Below, piece by piece: positions 7,866 through 16,485 of a stretch of DNA of 64,000 nt. The translations under genes were made by a program, and so were the position numbers. This DNA is from Streptomyces sp. NRRL S-244 (GTDB taxonomy: Bacteria; Actinomycetota; Actinomycetes; Streptomycetales; Streptomycetaceae), in contig NZ_JOCX01000008.1 of the NCBI RefSeq assembly GCF_000717915.1, positions 248,001 through 312,000 of the forward strand, read 5' to 3'. Position 1 is the stretch's first letter. Each line of letters opens with the position of its first letter. Under the pieces are notes generated by a model. That model was not told the DNA's origin. It saw only the letters and a list, made by a program, of their open reading frames with translations, and did no database searches.

Positions 7866-9338
7866 GTGGAGCCGATGACGGAACGACCTGCCCAGCGCGT
7901 CCCCAACCGGCAGCTCGCGGCGCTGATCGCGGAAGCCGGGTTCTCCAACGCCGGTCTGGCCCGCCGCGTCGACCAGCTCGGCCTGGAGCACGGTCTCGAT
8001 CTGCGGTACGACAAGACCTCCGTGACCCGATGGCTGCGCGGGCAGCAGCCGCGCGGGACCACCCCGGCGCTGATCGCCGAGGTGTTCACCCGGCGCCTGG
8101 GCCGACGGCTCTCCGCACAGGACCTGGGACTGGACGCCTGCGCGCCCGTCTACGCGGGTCTGGAGTTCGCGGCCACCCCGGAGGAGGCCGTCGACATCGC
8201 CAGCGGGCTCTGGCGCAAGGACTCCGGCTCCCACGCCGAGCTGCGGAAGATCGCGTTCACCCCGGCCGGGCTGGTCGTCCCCAGCCGGGACTGGCTCATC
8301 GGGCGCGCCGACGAGCGCGTGGGCCGCGGCGCGGATCCGGCGGCCGCCGCCGCTGCCGCCGCGGCCGCCGCCCGCGTCCCGGTCCAGGGGCGCGGCTCGG
8401 TGCCCCGGCAGCGGCAGATCGACCGGGGGCCCGGCCAGCGGGTGACCAGTGGGGACATCGCGGCGCTGCGCTCGGTCAGCGAGCTGTTCCGGACCCTGGA
8501 CCACACGTACGGCGGCGGGCACGCCCGGCAGGCCCTGGTGCGCTACCTGGAGCACGAGGCCGAGCCGATGCTGCGCGGCACGTACGGGGAGACCACCGGG
8601 CGGCGGCTCTTCGCGGCCGCGGCCGACCTGACCCGGCTCGCGGGCTGGACCTCGTACGACATCGCCGCGCACGGGCTCGCCCAGCGCTACTTCGTGCAGG
8701 CCCTGCGGCTGGCGCAGGCCGCCGGGGACCGGCCGTACGGCTCGTACGTGCTGGTGACCATGAGCCGGCAGGCGGTCTACCTCGGCCACGGCAGGGAGGC
8801 GGTGCAGCTGGCCCGCGTCGCGCAGCAGGGCGTCGGCTCGGGGCCGCCGCCCGTGGTGCAGGCGCTCCTGCACTCGGCGGAGGCGCGCGGGCACGCGGTG
8901 CTGGGCGAGGTCCGGGCGGCGACGGCCTCGCTGGTGCGGGCCGAGCGGGCGCTGGGCGCGGCCCGGGCGGGGGACGACGTACCGCACTGGGCCCGGCTGT
9001 TCGACGAGGGGCAGCTGGCGGACGAGTTCGGGCACTGCCACCGGGACCTCCAGCAGTACCGCGCCTCGGCGCAGCACGCGGAGCGGTCGCTCCAGCTGAG
9101 GGCGCCCGGGTTCGCCCGCTCTCGGCTGTTCTGCCGGGTGGTGCTGGCGACGGCGCGGCTGGGGCTGGGCGAGCTGGACCAGGCGTGCGCGCTGGGCGCG
9201 GAGGCGGCGCAGCAGGCGATGGAGATGCGGTCGGTGCGCGCGGTGGAGTACGTACGGGACTTCGAGCGGCGGCTGGAGCCGTACCGGGACGCCTCGGCGG
9301 TGCGGACGTACCGGGACCGGGTGGCGGCGCTGTCGTGA
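7866..9338 (+). CDS. NsdA-like HTH/TPR regulator
   Basis: About 490 residues. The N-terminus (PNRQLAALIAEAGFSNAGLARRV, then KTSVTRWLRGQQPRG) is an HTH-like segment found in Streptomyces developmental regulators such as NsdA. A 12-residue poly-alanine run interrupts the protein near residue 160. The C-terminal 300 residues are helical TPR-like repeats (ALVRYLEHEAEPML, ARVAQQGVG, YRASAQHAERSLQL). I use the GTG at 7866 with AGGAAA upstream; an ATG at 7875 is equally possible. NsdA represses sporulation and antibiotic production in S. coelicolor; whether this paralogue does so is inference. It ends in a strong terminator hairpin. Confidence 0.75.
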   Translation: MEPMTERPAQRVPNRQLAALIAEAGFSNAGLARRVDQLGLEHGLDLRYDKTSVTRWLRGQQPRGTTPALIAEVFTRRLGRRLSAQDLGLDACAPVYAGLEFAATPEEAVDIASGLWRKDSGSHAELRKIAFTPAGLVVPSRDWLIGRADERVGRGADPAAAAAAAAAAARVPVQGRGSVPRQRQIDRGPGQRVTSGDIAALRSVSELFRTLDHTYGGGHARQALVRYLEHEAEPMLRGTYGETTGRRLFAAAADLTRLAGWTSYDIAAHGLAQRYFVQALRLAQAAGDRPYGSYVLVTMSRQAVYLGHGREAVQLARVAQQGVGSGPPPVVQALLHSAEARGHAVLGEVRAATASLVRAERALGAARAGDDVPHWARLFDEGQLADEFGHCHRDLQQYRASAQHAERSLQLRAPGFARSRLFCRVVLATARLGLGELDQACALGAEAAQQAMEMRSVRAVEYVRDFERRLEPYRDASAVRTYRDRVAALS

Positions 9339-9358
9339 GCGCGTGAGGGGACGGGCGT

Positions 9359-9387
9359 GGGCCCGGTTCCGCGGGGGAACCGGGCCC
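9359..9387. terminator. Bidirectional terminator, 12-bp stem
   Basis: GGGCCCGGTTCC (9359-9370) pairs perfectly with GGAACCGGGCCC (9376-9387) across a 5-base loop, between the convergent regulator and FAD oxidoreductase genes. Confidence 0.85.
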
Positions 9388-9402
9388 GGTCCGTGGTGGT
9401 TC

Positions 9403-10659
9403 TCAGGCCACCGCCCGGACGGCCGGCTCCGCGCTCGCCGGGAGCCGGATGCCGAAGTCGCGCAGGACGGCGGTGGCGGCGCGGCGGGCCGAGTGCAGCG
9501 CCCCCTGGACGGTGTTGGAGTCGCGGTGGTCGCCGCACACGTACAGCCCGGCCAGGACCCGGACCGGCCTGCGCAGGTCGTACGGCGGCGGCATCGCGGG
9601 GACGGCCTCCGGGGCGTGGTGGACGGCCAGCAGCTCCCAGTCCCGGGTGCCGGTCTCGTACAGCCGGGCCAGGCGCGAGGCGACCGTACGGACGGGCGGC
9701 GGCGGGCCGAGCACGGTGGTGGTGACCAGGCTCCGGCCGGCCGGGGCCCGCGTCGGGTCGACCGCGCTCATCACGGCGGTGTGGGCGACGGGCCACCTGG
9801 GATCGCCGTCGAGCAGGAGCGAGCCGTCCCACGGCAGCGGGGCCGCGGTGGCGTGGTGGATGACGGTGACCTCGTGGAACGCCGGCACCCGCAGCCCCGG
9901 CAGGAGCTCGGCGGCGGCCCGCGCGCCGGTGGCCAGGACGGCGGAGCGGCAGCTGAAGTCGCCGTGCTCCTCGGTGGTGACCAGTTTGGTCGCCACCGAC
10001 CGGACCCGGACCCCGGTGCGCACCGTGCCGGGCGGCAGGGTGGCGGCGAGGAGTTCGGGCAGGGCCGCGGCCCCGCCCTCGGGCACGGCGAGCCGGCCGC
10101 GGGCGAAGGTGCGCAGGGCCAGGTCGGCGACCCGGCTGGAGGTGGTGAGCTCCGGATCGCGCAGCAGCGCGGTGAGCAGGGGGCGCAGGGTCGCGCCGAG
10201 GGCCCGGGAGCGCAGGGCGGCGAGCGCGGTGCGCTCGGGGCGGGCCAGTACGCGTTCCACCGGCAGGGCGGCGAGCCGGCCGAGGTACGCGCTGAGCCGG
10301 GCCTGGTCGAAGGATCCGCTGGCCAGCGCGCGGGCAGGGGTCAGCGCCCCGGCCCGGGACTGCCGGCCGTCGGTGTGGACGAGCACCCCCGGCGCGAAGG
10401 GCTTCAGGACCAGGCCGGCCAGGCCGGGGGTGCGGTCGAGCTCCGTGTACGAGGTGTTGAGCAACTGTCCGATCCGGTCCAGCCGGAATCCGTCGACGTG
10501 CTCGGTGGCCATGCGGCCGCCGGGATCGCCTGCGGCCTCCAGGACGGTGACCGTGACCCCTGCGGCGATCAGGTGGTGCGCCGCCGCGAGTCCTGAGACT
10601 CCGGCTCCTACGATGACGACGTCCGCGTGCTGTGCGGTGCGGTGCGAGTTGGTGAGCAC
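9403..10659 (-). CDS. FAD-dependent NAD(P)-binding oxidoreductase (amine oxidase/desaturase fold)
   Basis: A 418-residue flavoprotein. The dinucleotide-binding motif VVIVGAGVSGLAAAHHL is at about residues 14-30, followed by the GGR motif of the amine oxidase/phytoene desaturase superfamily (AAGDPGGRMATEHVDGFRLD). The C-terminus has the FAD-contacting AGLYVCGDHRDSNTVQGAL. The substrate is not evident; annotated homologues are protoporphyrinogen-oxidase-like or simply FAD-dependent. The GTG start at 10657-10659 has GGGGAGG five bases upstream. The region upstream (10757-10796) carries three direct CGGTCGCA repeats that may be a regulator site. Confidence 0.85.
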   Translation of the reverse strand: MLTNSHRTAQHADVVIVGAGVSGLAAAHHLIAAGVTVTVLEAAGDPGGRMATEHVDGFRLDRIGQLLNTSYTELDRTPGLAGLVLKPFAPGVLVHTDGRQSRAGALTPARALASGSFDQARLSAYLGRLAALPVERVLARPERTALAALRSRALGATLRPLLTALLRDPELTTSSRVADLALRTFARGRLAVPEGGAAALPELLAATLPPGTVRTGVRVRSVATKLVTTEEHGDFSCRSAVLATGARAAAELLPGLRVPAFHEVTVIHHATAAPLPWDGSLLLDGDPRWPVAHTAVMSAVDPTRAPAGRSLVTTTVLGPPPPVRTVASRLARLYETGTRDWELLAVHHAPEAVPAMPPPYDLRRPVRVLAGLYVCGDHRDSNTVQGALHSARRAATAVLRDFGIRLPASAEPAVRAVA

Positions 10660-10756
10660 GTGCCCCTCCCCGAGGTCGGCGCGGCTGTGTGGGAATCCTC
10701 CTTCCCCCAACGGGCTCCATGGGAACCCGAGTTCGGTGGGGTATTACGGCCAACTC

Positions 10757-10796
10757 CGGTCGCACACCGGTCGCATCCGGGTCACGAACGGTCGCA
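10757..10796. promoter_or_regulatory. Triple direct repeat CGGTCGCA, candidate operator
   Basis: CGGTCGCA occurs at 10757-10764, 10768-10775 and 10789-10796, with start-to-start distances of 11 and 21 bp, close to one and two helical turns. It lies about 100-140 bp upstream of the oxidoreductase start and just past the 3' end of the epimerase gene. The binding protein is unknown. Confidence 0.45.
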
Positions 10797-10856
10797 CGGG
10801 GGCAGGGGCGTGCCGTGGGGCGGTCCGGGCGGGTACGGGCCGGCGGCGGGTACGGG

Positions 10857-11750
10857 CTAGCGGGCGAGCGCGGCTCGGATCGACTCGTCGATGCCCGGGT
10901 ACCGGAAGGTGAAGCCGGACTCCAGCAGCCGGGCGGGGCGCACCCGCTGACTGCCGAGCACGTCCCCGGCGAACTCTCCGAGTACGACGCGCAGGGCGGG
11001 GGCCGGTACGGCGAACAGCGTCGGCCGGTGCAGTACGCGGCCCATCGCGGCGGTGACCTCGCGGTTGGTCAGCGGCTCGGGGGCGGTCAGGTTGAGGGGG
11101 CCGGACAGCCAGGGGGTGTCGATGGCGTGCCGCAGGGCCGCGATCTCGTCGTGCAGGGAGATGAACGACCAGTACTGGCGGCCGTTGCCGAGCCGGCCGC
11201 CGATCCCCGCCTTGAACAGCGGGAACAGCTTGCCCCAGGCCCCGCCCTCGGCGGCGACGACCAGTCCGGTCCGGGCGAAGACCGTCCGTACGCCGGCCAG
11301 CTGTGCGGGGGCGGCGGCCGCCTCCCACTCGATGCAGACCTCGGGCAGGAAGCCCCGTCCGGCGGGGGCGTGCTCGTCGACGGCGCGGTCGCCGGTGTCG
11401 CCGTAGTAGCCGACGGCGGTGCCGCAGACGAACACGGCGGGCGGCACGTCGAGCGCGGCGATCGCACGGGCCATGGCCGCCGTCCCCGCGACCCGGCTGT
11501 CGCGGATCTCCTTCTTGTACGCGGCGTTCCACCGGTGTTCGCCGACCCCGGCCCCGGCGAGGTGGACGACGGCCCCGCAGCCGGCGAGCCCGGCGGGGTC
11601 GACGTATCCGCGCCGCGGATCCCACTCGGCCTCGTCGGGTGCGGAGGGCCTACGCCGTACGAACCGCACCACCTCGTGCCCGTCCGCCCGCAGGGACCGT
11701 ACGAGGGCCTGGCCGATGAGCCCGCTGGAACCGGTGATGGCGATACGCAT
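10857..11750 (-). CDS. TIGR01777-family NAD-dependent epimerase-like protein
   Basis: A 297-residue extended-SDR protein (YfcH/SULA family). The nucleotide-binding MRIAITGSSGLIGQALV is at the N-terminus. Family motifs include VVHLAGAGVGEHRWN, SAVGYYG-like GTAVGYYGDTGD and the C-terminal DUF1731 segment (GEFAGDVLGSQRVRPARLLESG is its hallmark region). Members have an epimerase fold but no settled substrate; the plant homologue acts at the plastid division site. The ATG at 11748-11750 follows GGGGGC. An upstream Arg/His-rich extension is not part of the family. Confidence 0.9.
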   Translation of the reverse strand: MRIAITGSSGLIGQALVRSLRADGHEVVRFVRRRPSAPDEAEWDPRRGYVDPAGLAGCGAVVHLAGAGVGEHRWNAAYKKEIRDSRVAGTAAMARAIAALDVPPAVFVCGTAVGYYGDTGDRAVDEHAPAGRGFLPEVCIEWEAAAAPAQLAGVRTVFARTGLVVAAEGGAWGKLFPLFKAGIGGRLGNGRQYWSFISLHDEIAALRHAIDTPWLSGPLNLTAPEPLTNREVTAAMGRVLHRPTLFAVPAPALRVVLGEFAGDVLGSQRVRPARLLESGFTFRYPGIDESIRAALAR

Positions 11751-11841
11751 GCCCCCATGATGCCGGTCCGCCCCGCGGCGCATCCGCCGCCGCCGCACCG
11801 ATTCCGCCCGGAGGAGGGCCCTCCTCCGGACCGGGGCCCGG

Positions 11842-12594
11842 TCAGGACGTGCCCAGCCAGGTGCCCACCGCGTAGGTGACGGCCATCGCCAGGGCGCCGC
11901 CGGTGACGTTGCGCAGGATCGCCCGGGCGGCCGGGGCTCCGCCCAGGCGGGCGCTGATCACCCCGCACAGCGTCAGCGCCGCCAGCACCGCCGCCGCCGT
12001 CACCGGCACCCGCTGCGACGGCCCCGGCAGCGCGATCGCCAGCAGCGGCAGCAGCGCCCCCACCGTGAACGCGACCAGGCTCGCGAACGCCGCGTGCCAG
12101 GGGTTCACCAGCTCGTCGGGGTTGATCCCGAGCTCCACCCGCGCGTGCGCCCTCAGCGCGTCCCGCTCCGTCAGCTGCACCGCCGCCTCCCGCGCGAGCT
12201 CGCGGCTCAGCCCCCTGGCCTCCAGCAGCCCGGCCAGTTCCGCCAGCTCCTCCTCCGGCTCCTCCGCCAGCTCCCGCCGCTCCGTCTCCAGCTCGGCCCG
12301 TTCCGAATCCCGCTGGGAGCTCACCGAGACGTACTCCCCCGCCGCCATCGACAGCGCCCCCGCCAGCAGTCCGGCCACCCCCGCCGCCAGGATCGACACC
12401 CGCGAGGTGGTGGCCCCGGCCACGCCCACCACCAGGCCGGCGGTGGAGATGATCCCGTCGTTCGCGCCGAGCACGCCGGCCCGCAGCCAGTTCAGCCGCG
12501 AGCCGATCACCGCGCTCTGCTCCGCCCCGTCCGCTCCCGCGCCGCCCGCTCCGGCGCCGCCCGTTCCCGCCCCGCCCGCATCCGCATCCGTCAC
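11842..12594 (-). CDS. VIT1/CCC1-type transporter
   Basis: About 250 residues from a GTG at 12592-12594 (VTDADAGGAG, a Gly/Ala-rich leader). The domain starts LNWLRAGVLGANDGIIST, the signature of the VIT/CCC1 family of iron and manganese transporters. It continues with LLAGALSMAAGEYVSVSSQ and a charged cytoplasmic metal-binding helix region (RDSERAELETERREL). Membrane spans cluster before it and at the C-terminus (ALLPLLAIALPG, AVLAALTLCGVISARLGG, GGALAMAVTYAVG). The likely role is divalent iron or manganese efflux across the cell membrane; the substrate is inferred from family only. It is divergent from the SpoIIE phosphatase. Confidence 0.88.
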   Translation of the reverse strand: MTDADAGGAGTGGAGAGGAGADGAEQSAVIGSRLNWLRAGVLGANDGIISTAGLVVGVAGATTSRVSILAAGVAGLLAGALSMAAGEYVSVSSQRDSERAELETERRELAEEPEEELAELAGLLEARGLSRELAREAAVQLTERDALRAHARVELGINPDELVNPWHAAFASLVAFTVGALLPLLAIALPGPSQRVPVTAAAVLAALTLCGVISARLGGAPAARAILRNVTGGALAMAVTYAVGTWLGTS

Positions 12595-12683
12595 GGGACC
12601 ACTGTCGGCGTCCGGACCCCGCACGGCCACCCGGCGGGCCGGTCCGGCGTGCGCGCCCCCCGCCCGCGTACCAGGGTGGAGGG

Positions 12684-13865
12684 GTGAGACGCCGACGGGA
12701 GGAGCCTGGCTGGCTGCACGGGAAGCCGCCACCGCGCTGGGCGCGGCTCGCGCCCCCCGTGGCCCTGGTGGTGCTGGTGTTCGCACAGGCGGCCACCCCG
12801 GGCGACATCGAGCTGGGCTACTTCCTGGCAGGGCTGCCCCCGGTCGCGGCTTTCGCGTACGGGGCGGCCGGCACCGCCGTCTTCGCCGGGATCGTGCTGC
12901 TGCTGCTCGGCGTGTCGTCCCTCGGGGTCGGGCACGCCCAGGGCGCCGACCTGGCCACGGTGGCCGTGGTCGCGCTGCTGAGCGTGGTCATCGCCTGGGT
13001 CCGGCGGCGCCGCGACGCGCAGCTGGTCAGCGTACGGACCGTCGCGGAGGCGGCCCAGCTGGCGGTGTTGCCGCCGGTACCGGACCGGGTCGGTCCGGTG
13101 CGCTGCGCCGGGCTGTACCGGGCCGCCCAGCGCGGCACTCTGGTCGGCGGCGACCTGTACGACGTACGGGTCGGGCCGTACGGGGTGCGGGCGCTGGTCG
13201 GGGACGTACAGGGGCACGGCCTGGCGGCGGTCGGCACGGTGGCCGCGCTGCTCGGCGCCTTCCGGGAGGCGGTGCTGGACGACCCGGAGCTGGTGGGGGT
13301 GGCGGCCCGGCTGGACCGCCGGCTCCTGGCGGACACCGTGGGCTCGGCGGCCCCGGCCGGATCGACGGGATCGGCCGGATCGCCGGGATCGGCAGACTCG
13401 GCCGGATCGGCAGACTCCGCAGACGGGTCCGCCTCGGCAGACGGGTCCGGGAAGCATCCGGAGTTGTTCGCGACGGCGCTGCTGCTGGAGTTCCCGCCCG
13501 GGCTGGACCTCGTACGGATCCTCTCGTGCGGGCATCCGCCGGCGCTGCTGCTCCGGGCTTCCACGGTCTCGGAGGTGGCGGTGGAACCGGGCCCTCCGCT
13601 GGGGCTCGGGCTCGCCGGCCCGGACCTGGCGGTGGTGGCCGACGTACCGCTGCTGCCGGGGGACCGGCTGCTGGCACACACGGACGGGGTGACCGAGGCC
13701 CGGGACACGGCGGGTGATTTCTACCCGCTGGCGGCCCGGGTCCCGGCCCTGGAGCGGGACCCGGCGGGGCTGGTCGAGGCGGTGTGGCAGGACCTGGTGG
13801 AGTTCACCGACGGCGGCCCCCGCGACGACGTGGCCCTCCTGGTCCTGTCCCTCCCGGAGGCCTGA
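12684..13865 (+). CDS. Membrane-anchored PP2C/SpoIIE-type serine phosphatase
   Basis: A 393-residue protein starting at GTG after GGTGGAGGG. About 95 N-terminal residues hold three membrane spans ending at a WVRRRR stop-transfer. The SpoIIE phosphatase domain follows, with metal-binding motifs GGDLYDV, GDVQGHG, TDGVTEAR and DDVALLVL. These enzymes dephosphorylate anti-anti-sigma factors (STAS proteins) in general stress and development pathways; the partner is not encoded nearby. A Ser/Gly/Ala/Asp-rich low-complexity insert of about 35 residues interrupts the catalytic domain near residue 225-260. No sensor domain other than the membrane region is visible. Confidence 0.9.
   Translation: MRRRREEPGWLHGKPPPRWARLAPPVALVVLVFAQAATPGDIELGYFLAGLPPVAAFAYGAAGTAVFAGIVLLLLGVSSLGVGHAQGADLATVAVVALLSVVIAWVRRRRDAQLVSVRTVAEAAQLAVLPPVPDRVGPVRCAGLYRAAQRGTLVGGDLYDVRVGPYGVRALVGDVQGHGLAAVGTVAALLGAFREAVLDDPELVGVAARLDRRLLADTVGSAAPAGSTGSAGSPGSADSAGSADSADGSASADGSGKHPELFATALLLEFPPGLDLVRILSCGHPPALLLRASTVSEVAVEPGPPLGLGLAGPDLAVVADVPLLPGDRLLAHTDGVTEARDTAGDFYPLAARVPALERDPAGLVEAVWQDLVEFTDGGPRDDVALLVLSLPEA
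13366..13452 (+). repeat. Degenerate repeat encoding a Gly/Ser/Ala/Asp linker
   Basis: Short repeats built on GGATCGGC and GGCAGACTC units encode a GSAGSPGSADSAGSADSADG-like linker inside the SpoIIE phosphatase domain. Such runs arise by slippage and probably vary between strains. Confidence 0.6.
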
Positions 13866-13944
13866 TCCGCGGGCGCGGATCAGGCGGCGCGGATCATCGG
13901 GCGCGGGGGCGTACACCCCCGGCCGGTGTCCGGCCGGACACCGG
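13862..13944. terminator. Two adjacent hairpins after the SpoIIE gene
   Basis: CTGATCCGC (13862-13870) pairs with GCGGATCAG (13875-13883), including the stop codon of the phosphatase gene. CCGGTGTCC (13923-13931) pairs with GGACACCGG (13936-13944). Both are perfect 9-bp stems with 4-base loops, between convergent genes. Confidence 0.75.
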
Positions 13945-13963
13945 TCGGGAGCAGGGGCGGGGC

Positions 13964-14221
13964 TCAGGCTCCGTTGCTGACGATGAAGGCGCGGACCAGC
14001 TTGCACGTGACGTTCGACGGGCGGTGGATGCCCGTGCGGACCGCCATCGTGCGGATCTTCCGGTTGGTGGCGCGGCGGGCGTCGTACGTCCCCGAGTCGA
14101 GCAGGGATATCGCCAGCCGCATCGCCTTCAGACGGCGGTTGTGGCTCTCGTACCACTCGCGGGGCAGGCCCGCCGGCAGCGGCTTCTTCTTGACGGGCTC
14201 AATGGTCGTGGCAGTGGCCAT
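13964..14221 (-). CDS. Small basic protein of unknown function
   Basis: An 85-residue, strongly basic protein (MATATTIEPVKKKPLPAGLP start; RRLKAMRLAISLLDSGTYDA middle; NRKIRTMAVRTGIHRPSN near the end). No signal peptide or membrane span is seen. The NRKIRTMA-VRTGIHRPS region could contain a helix-turn-helix, but I do not recognise a family. GGGAGGC lies upstream of the ATG. It stands alone between a SpoIIE phosphatase and an ArsC-like gene, divergent from the latter. Confidence 0.65.
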   Translation of the reverse strand: MATATTIEPVKKKPLPAGLPREWYESHNRRLKAMRLAISLLDSGTYDARRATNRKIRTMAVRTGIHRPSNVTCKLVRAFIVSNGA

Positions 14222-14328
14222 CTACAGCCTCCCAAACGGTAGTTGGCTTCCTGTCGTTCTCCCTCGATTTTACCGGGGACCACTGACAAAAGCCCCTGGC
14301 CAGGATGGCTCTGACTAGGCTGGGAGCC

Positions 14329-14700
14329 ATGGAGATCTGGATCAATCCCGCCTGTTCGAAGTGCCGAGCCGCGCTGACCCTGCTGGACGCCGAGGGGGCC
14401 GAGTACACGGTGCGCCGCTACCTGGAGGACGTGCCGTCCGAGGCCGAGATCCGCGAGGTCCTGGGCCGGCTCGGCCTGGAGCCGTGGGACATCACGCGGA
14501 CCTCGGACCCGCTCGCGAAGGAGACCGGCGTACGGGACCTGCCGCGCGAGGGGACGGACGCGGCCCGGGGTCGCTGGATCGCCCACCTGGCGGCGCATCC
14601 GAAGCTGATCCAGCGCCCCATCATCACGGCGGAGGACGGCACGGCGGTGGTCGCCCGCTCCGAGGAAGCGGTCCGCGAGGCCCTGTCCCGCCGGCCCTGA
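14329..14700 (+). CDS. ArsC/Spx-family thioredoxin-fold protein
   Basis: A 123-residue protein with the ArsC/Spx fold. The N-terminus MEIWINPACSKCRAAL has a CxxC motif where ArsC keeps its catalytic cysteine. ITRTSDPLAKETG follows, and the conserved HPKLIQRPIIT matches the ArsC L/I-x-x-R-P-I motif with its phosphate-binding Arg. It could be a glutaredoxin- or thioredoxin-dependent arsenate reductase or a Spx-like redox protein; no arsenic genes are nearby. I start at the ATG at 14329 with GGGAG just upstream; an in-frame ATG eight codons earlier is less likely. Confidence 0.82.
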   Translation: MEIWINPACSKCRAALTLLDAEGAEYTVRRYLEDVPSEAEIREVLGRLGLEPWDITRTSDPLAKETGVRDLPREGTDAARGRWIAHLAAHPKLIQRPIITAEDGTAVVARSEEAVREALSRRP

Positions 14701-14821
14701 GCCGCGCCGAAGGGTCCGTACGGCGCCGCTCCTCATCTCGGCCTCACCCCCTCACCCCCTAGGGTGTGAAACCGGGCAAAGGGGTTGTACCGCACCAGAA
14801 GGACCACGCCGAAGGACAGCG

Positions 14822-15424
14822 ATGACCGACGAGCAGACCGGACAGGACCAGCCGGACCCGCAGGACGCGCCGGACCCGCAGGACGCGCAGGACCCCCGGG
14901 GCGCACCGCACCCGCAGCAGCTCCCGCGGCCCCACCTGCCCCCGCCGCGCCGGGGTGCCGACTGGATGTTCGGCGGGGTCTACGGGACCGTGCTCGCGTC
15001 CGGCCTGCTGGCCGCGCTCGATCAGGCGGGCGGCGAGTACACCCCGTTCTACGACGCCAGCTGGGTACTGGTCACCGCCGGGGCGGCCGCGCTCGCGCAC
15101 GGCTACTCGCACCACATGACCAGCCATCAGGCCGGCTCCGCCGCCCACCGGTGGCGGGTGCTCTCGCGGGCGCTGTGGAACGAGTGGCCGATGATCGTGG
15201 GCACTGTGCCCACCGTCCTGCTGCTGGTCATCGCCGGGGTCGCCCACTTGGACTCCCCCACGGTGACCGCCGTCGGACTCGGTCTGAACACCGCGCTGCT
15301 GTTCGCGTGGGGCTCCTTCGTAGCGCTGCGCGTCGGCTACCGGCTCGGCTCCGCCCTGCTCATCGGCATGGCGGACGCCACCATCGGCCTCGCCATCATC
15401 GTGGCCAACGCGGTCATCAAATAG
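14822..15424 (+). CDS. Integral membrane protein with proline/aspartate-rich N-terminus
   Basis: A 200-residue protein. The first 45 residues are disordered with a repeated DPQDA unit (DPQDAPDPQDAQDPRGAPHP). Four or so membrane spans follow: at about 50-68 (WMFGGVYGTVLASGLLAALD), 78-92, 118-140 (WPMIVGTVPTVLLLVIAGVA) and 145-198, with a conserved-looking HGYSHHMTSHQAGS loop containing four His. I recognise no characterised family. The His-rich loop might bind a metal, which is inference. It converges on the Gfo/Idh/MocA gene. Confidence 0.78.
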   Translation: MTDEQTGQDQPDPQDAPDPQDAQDPRGAPHPQQLPRPHLPPPRRGADWMFGGVYGTVLASGLLAALDQAGGEYTPFYDASWVLVTAGAAALAHGYSHHMTSHQAGSAAHRWRVLSRALWNEWPMIVGTVPTVLLLVIAGVAHLDSPTVTAVGLGLNTALLFAWGSFVALRVGYRLGSALLIGMADATIGLAIIVANAVIK

Positions 15425-15437
15425 CCGGCCGGCGAGC

Positions 15438-15452
15438 GGCCCCGCCGGGGCC
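15438..15452. terminator. Weak hairpin between convergent genes
   Basis: GGCCCC (15438-15443) and GGGGCC (15447-15452) could pair with a 3-base loop. It is short, and its role as a terminator rests mainly on lying between convergent genes. Confidence 0.35.
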
Positions 15453-15460
15453 CCCGCCCC

Positions 15461-16408
15461 TCAGGCCGGGAGTTGGGACTCCGCCTCCGACAGGATTTCC
15501 GTCAGGCGGGCGGCGAACCGCGCGTCGCGGGGGTCCGCCACACCGGTGCGGGCGGCGGTGAGCAGGGCGTCCAGGGCGCGGCCGTACGCGCCCGGCACAT
15601 CGGTCCAGTTGGGCAGTGAGAAGACGCCCTCGGCCCCGCGCAGCTCCAGCCCCACCCCGGCCGCCGCCGTCGGCGCGCCCAGGCTGAGTACGGCCGTGCT
15701 CGCGGCGCCCGAGGCGTGGCGCAGGGCGAGCTGGACCACGTCGGAGGGCCCGCGGGTGGCGGAGACCGACGTGACGTCGCCGAGGACCGGGATCAGGACG
15801 GACAGGGCGTGCGGGCCGACGTCCCACAGCCCGCCCTTGGCCTTGCGCCAGGGCGAGTCGGCGTAGGCGCTGGGCGTGCCGTCGGGCGGGAACACGGCGC
15901 CGAGCCAGTGGGCGCTCGCCGTGAACCACCCCGAGCGGCCGGCCTGCTCGGCGACCCAGCCGGCGGCCGGCTCGGCGAAGCGGAGGGTGAGGAAGACGAC
16001 GGCGGCGACGCCGTGCCGGGCGACGGCGTCGGCCACGGCGCGGGCCTCCTCGACGGTCGTGGCGACGGGCTTGTCGAGCAGCAGCTGGCAGCCCGCGGCG
16101 GCGGCGCGTACGGCCAGCGGGGCCTGTACGTCCGGCGGCAGGGCGAAGGCCACGACGTCACAGTCGGCGAACAGCGCGTCGGGGTCTTCGTACACCTTCA
16201 CGCCGTACGCCTCGGCCAGCTCGGCGGCGGCTTCGGGGCGACGGCCCCACACTCCGGCGAACTCGGAGCCGGCGTGCGCGGCGAGGGCGGGGGCGTGGGT
16301 GCGGTGGGCCCAGGGGCCGGTGCCCAGCAGGCCGACCCGGGGGCGGGCCGGCGGGCGGGGGGAGTCGGTGGGATCGTCGGCCGAGGTCAAATCGTACGAA
16401 ATGCTCAC
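15461..16408 (-). CDS. Gfo/Idh/MocA-family oxidoreductase
   Basis: A 315-residue NAD(P)-dependent oxidoreductase. The Rossmann motif RVGLLGTGPWAHRTHAPAL is near residue 25, the family motif LLLDKPVATTVEEA (with the conserved DKP) near 110, and GGLWDVGPHALSVL (with the catalytic-region His) near 200. Substrates in this family are mostly sugars or inositols; the actual one is unknown. The start is a GTG at 16406-16408 (VSISYDLTSADD). It is divergent from glnII across a 231-bp region that holds a GlnR box, so nitrogen effects on its expression are possible. Confidence 0.88.
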   Translation of the reverse strand: MSISYDLTSADDPTDSPRPPARPRVGLLGTGPWAHRTHAPALAAHAGSEFAGVWGRRPEAAAELAEAYGVKVYEDPDALFADCDVVAFALPPDVQAPLAVRAAAAGCQLLLDKPVATTVEEARAVADAVARHGVAAVVFLTLRFAEPAAGWVAEQAGRSGWFTASAHWLGAVFPPDGTPSAYADSPWRKAKGGLWDVGPHALSVLIPVLGDVTSVSATRGPSDVVQLALRHASGAASTAVLSLGAPTAAAGVGLELRGAEGVFSLPNWTDVPGAYGRALDALLTAARTGVADPRDARFAARLTEILSEAESQLPA

Positions 16409-16485
16409 CTGCTCAGTCTGCCCCACTCGGACGGGTGTGCTGCCACCAACCCGCACAACCCACCCGACCTGCGGCGTAAACCCCG

